From: Isoetes taiwanensis
Taxonomy: Eukaryota; Streptophyta; Lycopodiopsida; Isoetales; Isoetaceae
NCBI GenBank assembly: GCA_021234155.1
Contig: JAJEKV010000035.1
Coordinates: 7,811,891 to 7,875,890 of the forward strand
Direction: 5' to 3'
Length of the DNA stretch: 64,000 bases
Within the stretch, counting starts at the first letter, position 1; the number at the start of each line of letters is the position of its first letter. Shown in pieces: positions 22,440 through 34,529 of the stretch. Position numbers and translations under genes: made by a program. The notes beneath the pieces are model-generated. The model was not told where the DNA came from. It saw only the letters and a list, made by a program, of their open reading frames with translations, and made no database searches.

Positions 22440-22735
22440 GAATCAGAAGCAAGTTTCTTTTCGAGGGCTTATGATCTCAGCGCATTGGAATACTAGAGAC
22501 CCGGTTGTCTCCAATGGCATGATATACGACTTTGGTGGTTTTCCTTCTCATTTCTACAAGGTTAGGCCTAGTTTCTTTGGATTCTGCTATTTCTTGCAAC
22601 TAGGTTTAAAATCCAGATTAAATATAATGCTCCTGGTGAGCCTGCCATTGCCAAAAGAACTAAGTACCTGTTGGGCACAACAAAATTTAAATTTGTAGCA
22701 GATGATCATTGCCACAAACATCACCAAAAGTTAAA
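22440..22735 (+). pseudogene. 4,5-DOPA extradiol dioxygenase (LigB/DODA) fragment, two exons
   Basis: Exon 1 (to 22560) reads MISAHWNTRDPVVS and IYDFGGFPSHFYK, matching the family's conserved ISAHWET...IYDFYGFP-MY block. This block includes a metal-site His of the extradiol dioxygenases. A GT-AG intron (22561-22616) separates it from exon 2 (IKYNAPGEPAIAKRTKYLLG), which fits the family's LKYPAPG-P-LA-R-LL continuation. The later GLDHGAW region and the C-terminus do not follow, and neither does a start exon. It is therefore an internal two-exon piece, either a decayed gene or a fragment captured by a mobile element. Confidence 0.7.
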
Positions 22736-24154
22736 TCATTTTACCTTTTTAAAGGTTTATGGCTATGCAGTCTTAGATATCCCAAAGTTGTGCAGTGGCC
22801 TATATGATGCAGTAGTAACTTTATGTGCATTAGGTGCATAAATCCAGGTGCTTTCTTCTATCTCTTTGCATTTGCGATGCAGTTTGTTGCTCAGAAGGAG
22901 AGGCCTGTCAGAAGATTTGATTTTTAGTGTAGGCATGCATCTTCTAGTATTCTCTTGGTGTATGGCCTAGCTAAAGACAACCATTTTTCTTGGGTGCTTG
23001 GTCTTTAGGTATTTGCTATGCATATTGAAAGTCTGTTTCATAATTCATAAAAGGTTCTTGTCTGCTTCTCTCCATATATGACAAGAAAATCAAGAACAGG
23101 GCTGTCTAGCAGAGACAATGCATTTTATGTGAATAATAATTCAGAAAACAATGATAGTCCTGGATTACTGCAGAAATCTAGCTCATCTCTGACAGCAGAC
23201 AAGCTATTCTGAGCTTCTTTCAGAAGGTACTACTCAATACTAGTATTAGCTATGGAAGTTGGATAAGTGTATATTACTTACATTATTCCATATCCTATTG
23301 CTAAAAAGAAAAGAAATGGCCTTCGGGAAGGAAAAAATCCACTAGTTGCAGGGTCTTAATACTTAAGTCAAATGTCTTAATCATCATAATTGGATATCGA
23401 TAACATGGTTTTAGTGCTGCCAAACTTCCTGGCATGTGATCTAAATGTCGATATATATATGAAGATGCTAGAACACATGTAACTATTAAACTTCCCCGTT
23501 TTCCTAAATTGTTTTTACCATTAGATTGGAAAATGTAGCTTATCAATTATTGTTTTAAATTATCCATAACCAATCTTGGATTGCTGCCTTTGCAAGTTCA
23601 TGATGTATCGTATTGCTTCTTTTAGAGGGTATTGTATGGTATTGCAGAGGCCTAATACATAATGAAACTTGATCTATCTTCTTTTTTTTTAGCAATTTGG
23701 GCTTATTTCATTATCTATCTCGTATTATATTGACTGGAAAATTGTTGTAGTCTGAATCAATCTACAAGAAATTGACTACCTTATTTGGTCAATTGCTTTG
23801 GACAAATCCTTTGTTCAAACAAAGTCACAAAGGACTGATCATCACGACAAAGTCAAGCTAATCATGCAGTTATAGAAGACATTGAATTGGATCAGATATT
23901 CACATTTGAGTAAATTTGAGTTTTATGGTTTCTTTATTTCAAACCCTTATACTTGTTCTTCCCTATGGTTTATTCTGACTAATGCTATGTTTGCAGTGGT
24001 TATTTTTGTTATGCTGAGCCATCCTATGGATCTAAATTCTAACTTCATAACTAACAGATGACATCAAAGGTTTCTAGATCAAACAAGCAAATACATCAAG
24101 AAGGAAACAAATGCTCTATTGATGTTAAATAATTCTCTTGCAAAAACATTGTAA
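22736..24154. other. No assigned gene
   Basis: AT-rich sequence, possibly old intron or intergenic DNA next to the DODA fragment. No further dioxygenase exons could be found in it. Confidence 0.3.
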
Positions 24155-24316
24155 TCCATCGTTGCCAGTATTTTACTGCCACGGTTTTTCCCTCGAAAAC
24201 CCTTCAGGGCGGGGGTTTTTTAGCCCGGACAGTAATAAGTTTGCTGCGCTCCTTCTAGGTCCCATAGGCCGATTGGTCTCAGTGGACGATAAAAAATCTA
24301 TTCTATTCTATTCTTT
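24155..24316 (+). mobile_element. LINE 3' tail fragment
   Basis: Only the 3' UTR of the LINE-A/B family: ACTGCCACGGTTTTTCCCTC, the paired AAAACCC...GGGGGTTTT hairpin, the box CCGATTGGTCTCAGTGGACG, then ATAAAAAATC and about three TATTC repeats. It is an extreme 5' truncation of about 160 bp. Confidence 0.85.
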
Positions 24317-27170
24317 ACACAATCTACAAAATTAGAAACTATGGAATCTTCTTAATAACATGTTTATGGTTCTTTTCATTTTGGGAATAATATTTTTTTT
24401 TTATATAGAAGAGTAAAACCTTGTCAAACCTTGGTATTGTTAGTTAGCCATGTCATAGATGTTTCTCAAGACAAATTTGAGTTACTAGATACTTAGCATG
24501 TGTCTGATAGCAAATTAATAATGGGATAATCTATCCTAATTGTATATTGTAATTGGTTTTATAGAGGTAAGGTTTCAAATATGTGAACATTCTCATCATG
24601 TGCTTACAACGTTTAACTAACTACACATTAACATTCAAGAAAAAAAGCCAATAAAATCAACCTCATGTACTTATGCACTTTTGTTGAAGATGCTTATTCT
24701 ACTAAACTAAACATACAATATGTAGGGCATCCTCTTTTAAACTTGAGTGAAACTACTAATTGCAAAATGAAAAATGATTTTGCAAACTCTAAAAACAATG
24801 TTTACGTCATGTTCTATTTCATCACTTTAGACATACGGCATCTAAAATCTTATATCGTAATTACCCATTTCGCCTCAAATACCTGACTTCTTAGAACTTG
24901 AAGGATTACTACGCAAATTGTTATAGCCATTCTTAACAGTATTATGCTCCTGGAGGAACTGCTTTTCTAACATGTTTACTCATGACGATTGGTAGCATGC
25001 CCAACTATCTCAAACTGGAACATGTTTAAACTACCTTCATACTTCTCAACGTCTTCAGCCTTTTCTTTTTTCAGTCGGCCTCCTTATATGTTGTAAAAAT
25101 TATTTTAAAAATTTGTAAAACAAAAATTACATTCCCTCCCCTATTTCTTCCTTCAAACTTTTCCAATCCCACCCTATCGTTTTCCCAACCCTGGGTTTCT
25201 GCTAGTTAATATTTAATTAACATATTCATCTTCTTTTTTAAAATGACATTGCTTTGAAACCTGTGCATGGAACGCCGCATGTTACGCCGCATGCGGCGTT
25301 CCCTTCACCCCCTTGCGGGACTGTTGTGGTCGTATGCGTTTACAGTCTTCCTCTTCTACCTCCGCCATTGAATGCGAGCGGGAAGGGAGATCTTTTCAGA
25401 TCGGCCATAGCCAATTTGGCCTCAGAAGTGCATTTCTGGGAAATGCCTCCGGTAATACGAAATTTGAATTGCCTTGCCAACGAGGAGCAGGGGAGGGGAA
25501 GGATAAGAATGAGATCTTAATCGTCGATCAGTTTTTTCATATGGTTGAAGAAGCTGGATTTTTATACCTTTACATGAAGAACATAGTCGGCGGTTGCAGT
25601 TCCTCTTTAAGCTTTTTTCTGACGGTATCGGTTCGGCGACAAAGATCCACTCTTGGCTAAAATAATTTGGATAAAACAAGCCAGGTCGCATTTTTCTCTG
25701 TTAGACAATCAGGTATGTTCAGGACTTCATCGCATGCTGCAACCATTTTGTTTCTGATGATCCAGCTCGAGTTTCGAGCTGTCTCGAGGCGATTTTTAAG
25801 GGTGAATCATTCTAAGATGGATTTTTTGTCTTAATCTTACCGCACTTTAAATGAATATCTGCTCTAAACACGCATTAACGAGACTCCAAAAGTCATCTCT
25901 CAAATAAAAATTTTGTTGAATAATCCAACTACACTGGTATCGTGGCTCGCCCCTTTTTCCTGGGTGTGCAGGTGACTCACTTTCTTTTTGATGTGCACAA
26001 TGTTTTTAGAAGCAGGGAAGCGTTTTTGTTATGCTGGCAGTGAAGGTCATGAGAGCCGGTATTCTTCTCCGCCTTCCATCATTAAAAATGGAGTTGAAAT
26101 TTGAGGTGAATATGTGCCCATTGCCCAAAACAAGTTTTCAATGGCATTAGCAATTAGGATAGAGGTCGGCCTCATAATACATCGATTATTATTTTTCAAC
26201 AGCCCAGTTGCATAACGGTACAAAGCTTAGCTTATTTCGTTTCCAGTTTTTAGGTATTTGAGCTTGACAAAGCATGGCGGATTTGGGTCTGAAAGACACT
26301 AGAAAAACGGATTTTGATTGCTTGCTTGCGGTTGGTGTAGCTCGAGATAGCAAGATAGCAATGGGCTAGAGCTTCAATGGTCTGGACCTTCAGGTAAACT
26401 GGTTTTTGTTATAGTATTCTCCATTTTTGCAGGAACAACGAGGCCAAAAGAGACCTGGATTCTTGCTTCTATGCAACTCTGGATTTTGCCTCAAGTTTTG
26501 CCAGATTAGAGCTAGGTTTCTGCCAAACATATCTTTTAGCTATCTGGAAGATTCAAACCGGTTCTTTAGCCGGATCCGCTTCTGATATGGGGAAACGCAG
26601 TGTTCTTGAAGTAGTTTAACAAATCAGATTTTCTGGAGAGATATCATGGCAGAGAGAGATTTTGAGCCCCGGTTTCTGTTATATGCGCAAAGCAAATACT
26701 TGGGTTATGCTTTGTCTCAAAGCTTAGATTCTGTGCTTAGGTTGTCGTTTCCTTATACATTTTGGTACTTGATGTTTGTAGGAGTACTTATTTGTTTTTG
26801 TTATAAAGATAAATCTATAGGCATCGCAGTTAACTCAGCTTTAGGGTTCCAGCATATAGATAAACCTATAGGTGTAGCACTTAATTCAGCTTTGGGTTCT
26901 CTGATATTCAAATGCATTTTATATAGTTGTTTCTAAGGTCTACTGCTGACTCCTTATAGCAAAGACTATAGTGATTTCATAAGTAACAATTGAAAGATTT
27001 TGGTTTAGGCTTTAAACCACTTCATGCACTTTGCTATCACAATGAGGGTATGCTTTGGACCAAAGATTGTCCTTTCCAAGCAATGTGCCCTTTTAATTTG
27101 ATTGTTTTAATTTTATATTCATTAATGAAGCTTTTCCTTTTTGACGATATGGCATTTGTCCTCCTTTGCA
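24317..27170. other. No assigned gene; short hairpin and small duplication
   Basis: Contains a 13-bp perfect inverted repeat, GGAACGCCGCATG (25269-25281) and CATGCGGCGTTCC (25290-25302), in an otherwise GC-poor area. It also holds a roughly 50-bp imperfect duplication around GATAAATCTATAGGCATCGC (about 26808 and 26860). ORFs of 88-115 codons at 25254-25660 and 26646-26936 show no domain I can name. Confidence 0.35.
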
Positions 27171-27174
27171 GGTG

Positions 27175-27905
27175 AAATTGCGCATGTATTTGGTGCTGTT
27201 GTTGAAGTGATATTCTATGACTCATGCTTGCTGAATTTATGCATGAAAGGAAAGGCATTAGAATTGTAAAATCTCGGTCCCTTGCAATTGAGAAGGTAAC
27301 TATCTAGATATTTTAAGGTGTGGATAAATTGTTATTGTTGACTTCCAAATATCATATCTATTCCCAATGACATTATCTAGCTCCTGCCAAACCTGTTTTG
27401 CTCTGTTCACTCCCTAAGAAGAGGCAAAATCAAATGTTAAAAAATTCAATGTGCGTACTAAATGAAAGATGTTCGATATTTTTATAGGTAATTGCTTCCT
27501 CCTCTTTGTACAGAGTGCATACAAGTTTACATAAGGTTAGGATATTGATGGTAATATTCTTGCCAGGATCTTATGCCTTTAATTTTGGACCTAAATCGGG
27601 TCCATTTTCTGAAGATACTAAGATATGTCCATCAAGCAATGGAATGCTACTTCTACTTCTGTATTTCCAGTTCAAATTCTTCACCTCTTTTTGCAGATGC
27701 AATTGGGTTCCAACTTTGGTTTGGTGCATATCATGCCAATGAGAAAGCTGGCTGGAAAATAGTGAGACCTATTAGTTGTTTACCTGAAAAGCATTTGGCC
27801 ATGGCAGACATGCATTTTCTTCATCTTCCAAATCCATGGGGATATGGCACTGGATTTTGTATTATAAGTGAGCGTAAGGCAGGAAGCTGGTATTGTCGAA
27901 GATCA
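27175..27905 (+). pseudogene. Unrecognised exon-like pieces
   Basis: Two stretches look protein-coding. The first, after the AG at 27170, reads GEIAHVFGAVVEVIFYDS and, one frame over, AEFMHERKGIRIVKSRSLAI followed by EK and a GT donor (about 27297). The second, from about 27695, reads DAIGFQLWFGAYHANEKAGW and LPEKHLAMADMHFLHLPNPW. The parent gene or genes are unknown. A one-base frameshift splits the first piece. They lie upstream of the Helitron 3' end at 30895 and could be its cargo, but the Helitron 5' end was not found. Confidence 0.3.
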
Positions 27906-27929
27906 TATCCCCTCTTATACTCATAACAG

Positions 27930-30866
27930 ATATAAAAACCAAGCACTTATTTTAAACAAGCAAACATAAGAAGAATAGATTTACCAGAATATGGCCATCG
28001 GTCTCTACTTCTACTGTCGTCTGCATACAAAACCCTGTTCTGCAACTATATATTCAATTGCTTTACTGACCTTTGCTCATTGCTACTGAACCTCTAGCTG
28101 GATCCAGATGTAGACAAAATGGCACTGTTCTAAATCACACAAGAGCAGTGCAAAATGCAAATCAAACACCAAGTTGACTATAACCTGAGATAACGCTGTT
28201 GGCAAATCCGGACTCCATACTGCACTCCAAATCCGATACAAATACCTCAATCAGCCAATGCCATATCCATCTTTGTCTGATGCAAGATCCTCGCTCAGCC
28301 GCTGTCAAATCCAGACTTCAAATCCGGTACAGTTTTCAATTTAAATTGTGTTTAGAGTACTCTGCACTGTGCACGTGCATTAGCAACACTATTAATAATA
28401 GATTGTAAACATTGCACCAAGTTGCTACATTGCAAATGCACACAAGAACACTGCACATTATATGCCTTGCACGTTGTTCGCAGATAACAAAGTTCACATC
28501 TTGATCTATCCTTAACTATGTTTATGTTAAGCTTGAAACTGAGGTGTTTTGGTGCTCTAATATTTTCGATCTTACAGGAACGTGCAATGACATTGGAGTT
28601 GATGAAAAAATATCTGGCAAGACAGAAATGACAAAACAATTTGGGACCATTTTGGCATCATGATCAGGGTAAGGCAGCCCTAATAACTCAGATTGAAAAT
28701 AGTATCACCTCAGGTAATGTTTATCTATTATTCATTGTTACATCTCTTTCTTCTTTTTTCTCTTGAATATGCAGTTTATAGTATGAAATATTTTGCAAGG
28801 TCATATTTGGTCTATTTTCGTTATTAATGCAAAACTTGGAGCGCTGATTCTTATGTATTTTCTTGGTTTGCAGACCCATGATACCTGGAAGTAGGATTTT
28901 CAACATCTTCAACAAGGGTTGCACCAATAGAACCAAGGTGTCCGAGAAAAATACTATAGCGTATTTGTGTGTACATATATCACAGGCCAACCTATGTGTT
29001 AAGATGCCGAGCAGGCCATCCTATGTGTTAAGATGATGAGCAAGGCATATGGAGCATTGTGCCAAGTCTGGTCACATGAACTTTATTTGTAAATAAGTTG
29101 CAATATTTTCTCTTTTTATCGGCAGGAAGTAGATATCTCACTTTTTCCCTTTTCATTTTTCAGGAAACTTAACAATACGCACCAGTATACTTATTTCTCT
29201 AAAGCATATGCAAGTAATTAATCCTCATCCTAGGTAACTAAGAAGCCACAAGTCTCTAGACCTTGCAAATGAAGACCTTTAGCCGAGCAGTCCATAGATA
29301 GAAGTGGTCGTACAGTACATTGGCTCCCATGTTTATCCCATCGATTTATTCTTAAAAGTTGAATTTTTGTTGTCGCTTCTGCAATAGAAGTATAATACCC
29401 TCTATGTGTCTACTCAAACTAGAAAAATGCTCAAACATGAATCTATTTGACATGCTTCAAAAGAGTCCTGTTGTTATGGGTTCCGAAAGCTACACATGGA
29501 ATTCTCAGTGAGATCTCGATTGAGATCAAGATCCATATATATGCAAGATCAAGGCTAGCGGATGTAGTTTTACAGATAATCTGCATTGGAATTTGACTCT
29601 CTATCACAACATGCCCATTTGTTAATGTGACCAATTTTGCACCCAAGATATGTAAAAGCAAATGTCTTTAGCAGATCAAAAAGTGAGTCCTCTGTACACT
29701 CTGAGACATAGGTGCAGGTATATTTTGAAGAAGCTTGCATGTATATTCTCATCATAGATGCTGGTAACGTAACCAGTTGAAATTCTAGACGCAAGCTTAT
29801 AATGTCAAGCTCTCATGCATGGGAAAGTGTAGTCCACTCCGCATAGACACCATAAGACACAGTTCAAAGGACCTTGACTGCATTTCAGATCTATTGTTGG
29901 AGCATTACAAGGTGCTTGCAACCTCATATTTTGCAAGCCATTGTGAAGCCATTGTGAAGCCATTGTCTTCCAATATATATCGTTGAGCACCCAATATAGA
30001 ATGTTGTTTGTAGCATTTGATCTCTCGCAAGCCTTAGGTTTTATTTGTATAATTTTGTTCATCTTCGTTGCATAGAGTGTATTGAAAAAAAAGAAGACGT
30101 TGCTTGCTATTCAATTGCTATAGATATTCAATTGCTATAGATATTCTCTATATGATACACATGGAAAAAATTGCATTAAGGTTGGACTTAATTTCTCCCT
30201 GTCATTTATTTGTGGTAGAGGCCTATTGCAATTTATGTACAAAGGTAGCTATCCTATTTATTTGTGCTATAGGCTGACCATGTCAGACATTCTTTTGAGT
30301 TTTGTATACCAATTGAATTTCAATTTTTCTATGTCTGCCTATGTATTTTCTATTATTCTGATCTCTAAGCTCTCTTGCAGCTATTCTCAATCTCAATGAG
30401 CAATCTACACACATTGGGCTGGATATTTTTGTTGAATGGCATGAAAGCTTTTCTTAAGAAACTCTCGAACTCTTATTTGCCATCCATCCCTTGGGTCAGT
30501 CGCCTCTATTTTTGCCATTGATGGCATGTTGAGACAAAGAGTATATAGACACTCTAATTAGAGTTCCACCGTAGTAGATGATTATTCTAGACTGCCAATA
30601 GTATATGCCTATCTAAGAAGTGTGTGTTGAAATGTTTGTGGGGACAGTGAGCAACTCATGCCATCATTGTGAGGCAGTGTCAAGGTAGAATGGCCTTGAT
30701 ACATTTTGTTGCAATCTTCCTTTAAATGGAGCGATGGTATTGGCATTACAGTAGGGCAAAGTACCATTCACATCTTAGCACTCCATTCCGTCTAAGGTCG
30801 GATTAATTCTACAACATTCCTTCAACTTACAAACTCCCATCTACCCATTTCATGTCCATGAATAAT
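27930..30866. other. No assigned gene
   Basis: Short ORFs without domains. Small simple repeats occur, such as three AAGCCATTGTG units at about 29938 and two TATTCAATTGCTATAGA units at about 30110. This may be the interior of a Helitron that ends at 30895. Confidence 0.3.
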
Positions 30867-30895
30867 GCCCGGCATCGCCGGGCACACATTTCTAG
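30867..30895 (+). mobile_element. Helitron-3, 3' terminus only
   Basis: A perfect 17-nt hairpin GCCCGGC-ATC-GCCGGGC (30867-30883) is followed by ACACATTT and CTAG (30892-30895), then T. This is the canonical plant Helitron 3' end. I could not find a convincing TC 5' end with the family's subterminal ACGG..AGAT motifs upstream, so the element's length is unknown. It may be large or truncated. Confidence 0.75.
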
Positions 30896-32016
30896 TTCAT
30901 ACTTAATTAGTATATTCGTTCATATCTTATGTGAGAAAGAATGACTAAAGTGTATGATTTTATACAGGCAAAGATGCTATTAGCATTGCATTCGATGGAT
31001 TATTAACATTAGCATTGCATTGCGTACTGCATCTGCCCTTATTTCTCTATCGCAGTATGCAGGCCTACCTTGACCCTTTTTCTCCCCTTCTCCATAAATC
31101 TTGACACCTTGGTCTACTTGCCACTCATCCCTTTCATGGGTTTTCCTTTACCTTTGACTGTGATCTGTGTAACTCCTATTCTATCTCCCCTCCAATACGA
31201 GGTTTCTTCTCCTCTTTCAGCCCTAGTTCTCAGCAAATATTTTGTGATAATCTTTGCTATAAACGAAGTTTGCTATGATTGGATTGAGGGCCAGTCTTCT
31301 GAGCTATGGTGATGAGCACATCTTCCCTAAGTTGTATTTCACATGTGCACAGTTTGCCATCTCCTTAGACGAGCAGGCCACTACCACAGGATTTAAGGTA
31401 GCTCATCCTGGTGAAGATCGACTAATTGCGTCTCTCTTCTCAATTTTTTGCCACTCTTTTAGAGAGATGATCTCTTTAGAACTATATCGTGTCTAATGAG
31501 GTCTATATTTTCATATCTAATGTCTCTAGTCCTCATCAGTCAAATTTATCTACTGCCACTTTCCCTACAAGTCCGAATTTATTTTCTGCTCCAGTGATTT
31601 TAACTAGCGACATCTACTTATGGTGGGGTTGGATTGAGGGTCCTGTGGATGAACTTTGGTTGATAACACATCACTCTTCCTTGATCAGTTCCACTGTCTA
31701 GGAGGATTACTCATTCAAAGGGATCCAGCCTTTGTTAGACATACTATCAGATTTCTTTTCTTTGCTGACCCAGCTGTCCTGCTTGCTCAAGCTTTCGTTG
31801 TTCGTCTTGCCTGGCTAGATAGCGAATATTGGTTGGAGGTCTATTAGAGAGATTGAGCAGCATCTTGCTGAAGGAGGGCCTAAGGTTATCCCTTGCGTGT
31901 CTCATCTCGATGACCCTCCCTCTGATTCACGAGATGATTGTGTCTCCCCATGCACCCCAGAGGTTGCTGACTGCATTCGTCATCTAAATAAACTTGGTCA
32001 ACTTAGGTTATTTAGG
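30896..32016. other. Unassigned ORF pieces
   Basis: Forward coding-like text occurs at 31656-31845 (DPAFVRHTIRFLFFADPAVL) and, one frame over, at 31850-32033 (REIEQHLAEGGPKVIPCVSH ... SPCTPEVADCIRHLNKLG). The phrase GATTGAGGG recurs at about 31280 and 31631. The pieces stop at the left end of the repeat at 32017. They might belong to the 5' part of the LINE that follows, but no domain is recognised. Confidence 0.3.
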
Positions 32017-32900
32017 TTTCCCACTCGCAATTAGGTTAGGTTAACTTAACCAGTTGGTTATCTCTTAACTTAACGGAAAGTAGGTTGTGATTTCCCATTA
32101 AAGTCATTAAGTTAAGACTAACTTAATTCGCACTATAGCAATTATGGACCACTTAGGTTAAGCTCATGAAATCAACTTAACCTAACCTTTATAATGAGCT
32201 TGCGCTTCACACTAGCAGTTAAGAAGTTTTATTAGGTTAGAGATAAATGTGTTAGTTTCTCACTTTAGTTAAGAGATACGGTTAAGTTAAATGGAGGATA
32301 TAACCTTTTTGCCAAGTTACTATTTTTGTGAATTGTTTGAGTGCCTAGTAAAATCTAGTAAAGTGGTTGGCTCTCTAGTCAATGAGTTGACTTATGGTTA
32401 ACTTAGACACTTTCTTACCAATCAATTGACTTGTAGTCAACTCCATTTTAATACTTTCTAGTCAAGTACTACGTGACCAGTCAATCAATCATAAAATTCT
32501 TAAAATCCACCTCCTATTTTAATGTTTTTAATTCAATCTATCAAACTAATAAGACACGGTCAACTAATTGGCCTCCTTGTCAAAATTACGATTTAAGAGT
32601 CTAACCTAACTGGAACCATTTCTCACTTGTAGTTAAATTAGCTTAATGCTTAACCAAAAAGTTAGAAGTTAAATGGACCTTGCTTAGGTCACTTAACTTT
32701 TGCACTAGTTGGTTAAATATTTTTTTAATTTGGTTAAAAAAATAACATAACTTTTTCTAGTGAGAAGGATGCTCCGTTAAGTTAATGAACGGTTAAAAAA
32801 TTAACTGGAATTAACTTAACTGATATTAACTTAAGGGTCAGTGGGAAAGCAAGTTCCAGTTATTTGTCATATTTAACTTAACTTAATGGCAAGTGGGAAA
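32017..32900. mobile_element. 884-bp TTAAGTTAA-rich element with inverted ends
   Basis: The left end TTTCCCACTCGCAATTAGGT is the imperfect inverse of the right end (read inward TTTCCCACTTGCCATTAAGT), giving inverted repeats of at least 28 bp. The interior is full of TTAACTTAA, AAGTTAAG and AACCTAACC, has no ORF, and looks like a foldback or MITE-type element. I could not identify a clean target duplication, so the superfamily is undetermined. Confidence 0.6.
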
Positions 32901-34152
32901 TGACCCTTATTGGCAAAGTATCTTGGGTGATCCAAATCTAGGGGAGACCACAAAGGTGTTAGAAAGGGTTTGCAATGCCAAAATTCTACCTAAAGTGCTT
33001 TGGCTTGAAAATCTCTCTTTTCTCATCACTACTGCCACAGAGAGTGGTGCCATAATTTTCTTCAAAAAAGGCATAGGTTTATCCCTCAAATGGCCAGTTC
33101 CTTCTTCAAAGGTGGCGAGAAGACTTTGACCCTTTTAATTTGGATGCAGTTTACTATCTTGTTTCGATCTCTCTTAGCAGCATGCAGTCTGAATACTGGA
33201 CAGAAAAGGCCTTTAAGCCCATTGCAGCTGCATTGGAAGCATTTATTTCAATGGGTAGCAGTAACATTGAGGCCCCTAAGATCCGTATTTCGATGGACAT
33301 TCTGCCGCCCATTCCAGACCATGTCCCCTCCAAAGGTTACAAGGGCAAAAAGATATTGTTTAGTTTAATTACCTCGGGCTTACCTCCGCCTTATCTTATG
33401 CGTGGTGCAATAGTCCATGCATCTGCACTTTGTACTATTCTAGAGGAACAACAGCAACAGATGGTTGACACTACAAATGGAAAAGGGGCAGTTGATGAAG
33501 AAGGATATACTTTGTATCAAGACTTGGCAGAGGTAAAGGAAAAGGTTTCTTTAATTTTCGTACAAGCCGAGGCAGTTACAATCTCTCCACAATAAGCCCT
33601 GGTCCAAATTTTCTAGTTGGTGAATCTTCTAACTCTAAAAACAACCTGCATGAACTGTCAAAGGATGTGAGTAATCTTGTTTGTCCGGCTAATGGTCCAA
33701 TGGTGATAGAGCTTATTAATAAATCCTCCAGAAAGGGACCTATACAAAAGCAGGGGACTCTGACAGAATCTGAAACTGATACAGTGCAATCTTTAGTCTT
33801 GATTCCCCTTGGTGGTCCAGCTGTGGACCCTTTACTAGCAGGGGGAATGACACTTGTACCATCCACCCTGGGCTTGACCAGCCAAAATGCTATGACCATT
33901 GCTGAGATGGACTCCACCATCCCTGAAATGGACTACCCTGAAGTTGATAGCCTGAAGAAGAGCACTAAAGTGGAGCCTACCAATGAGGAGCCTACCTTGC
34001 ACACCATCGTGGAAAATGATGACATTGGTAGTTTTGGAAACACTATAGCTCCAAGGAGTGATGAAGATAGTAGTGCAGTTATAATTATTATGGTAATAGG
34101 GATGTTGGATTGCCAACTAGATTTAGTGACAGAGCGCATATCAAGAAGTTGA
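32901..34152 (+). pseudogene. L1-type LINE-D ORF1 (DUF4283-like), frameshifted
   Basis: Frames join to give AKILPKVLWLENLSFLITTA, a segment of FFKGG and DPFNLDAVYY, then SEYWTEKAFKPIAAALEAFI, IRISMDILPPIPDHV and PPYLMRGAIVHAS. This is the arrangement of the DUF4283 domain of plant L1 ORF1 proteins, whose usual signature is FDP..., W-RL-LP-E-W, then A-IG. The rest (33600-34152) is a low-complexity Ser/Thr/Glu-rich linker, as is usual in ORF1 C-terminal halves. At least one frameshift (33090-33140) and a stop near 33595 break it. The ORF2 pieces at 37812 and 42100-43200 on the same strand fit the same element. Confidence 0.55.
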
Positions 34153-34529
34153 TGACCTGTCTAAAAAGTCTGCGATAGCTTTGCCTGATCAAGAACCAAT
34201 GCTGGAGACCTTAGCTAAGAAAAAGAAGAGAAAGCTGCAATAGAAGGTTTTCTTTGATCCAGGTGTTATAGCTAACATTCTTCATGAGCATTCTAAGTAG
34301 TTAGAAGGTGCTCAAAAGGGGAAGAGATTAGTGTGAATCGATGTGCCTCCTAATCTTTATATTATAAAGTTTTAGCGTAAGTATGTGTGTATAGATGTCA
34401 TGTATCAAACCCTAGATTAGACGGACGAGATTAGCTATCCAATTGGGTGGCCAAAATTTAATCTTTTATATGGTATAGATGCTTTGATCCAATGGTCGAG
34501 ATTCACTCGCTTCAATCCGACGGTCAAAA

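Noticed and set aside
27175-27290. ATP synthase beta-subunit N-terminal fragment (FGAVVEV resembles IGAVVDV)
   Set aside because: Only seven residues fit. The following text does not match the family.
22093-30895. Full-length Helitron-3 starting at the ATCTTATATGAAAATAG sequence near 22093
   Set aside because: The start resembles the family 5' end but lacks its subterminal ACGG/AGAT motifs, so only the 3' terminus is annotated.
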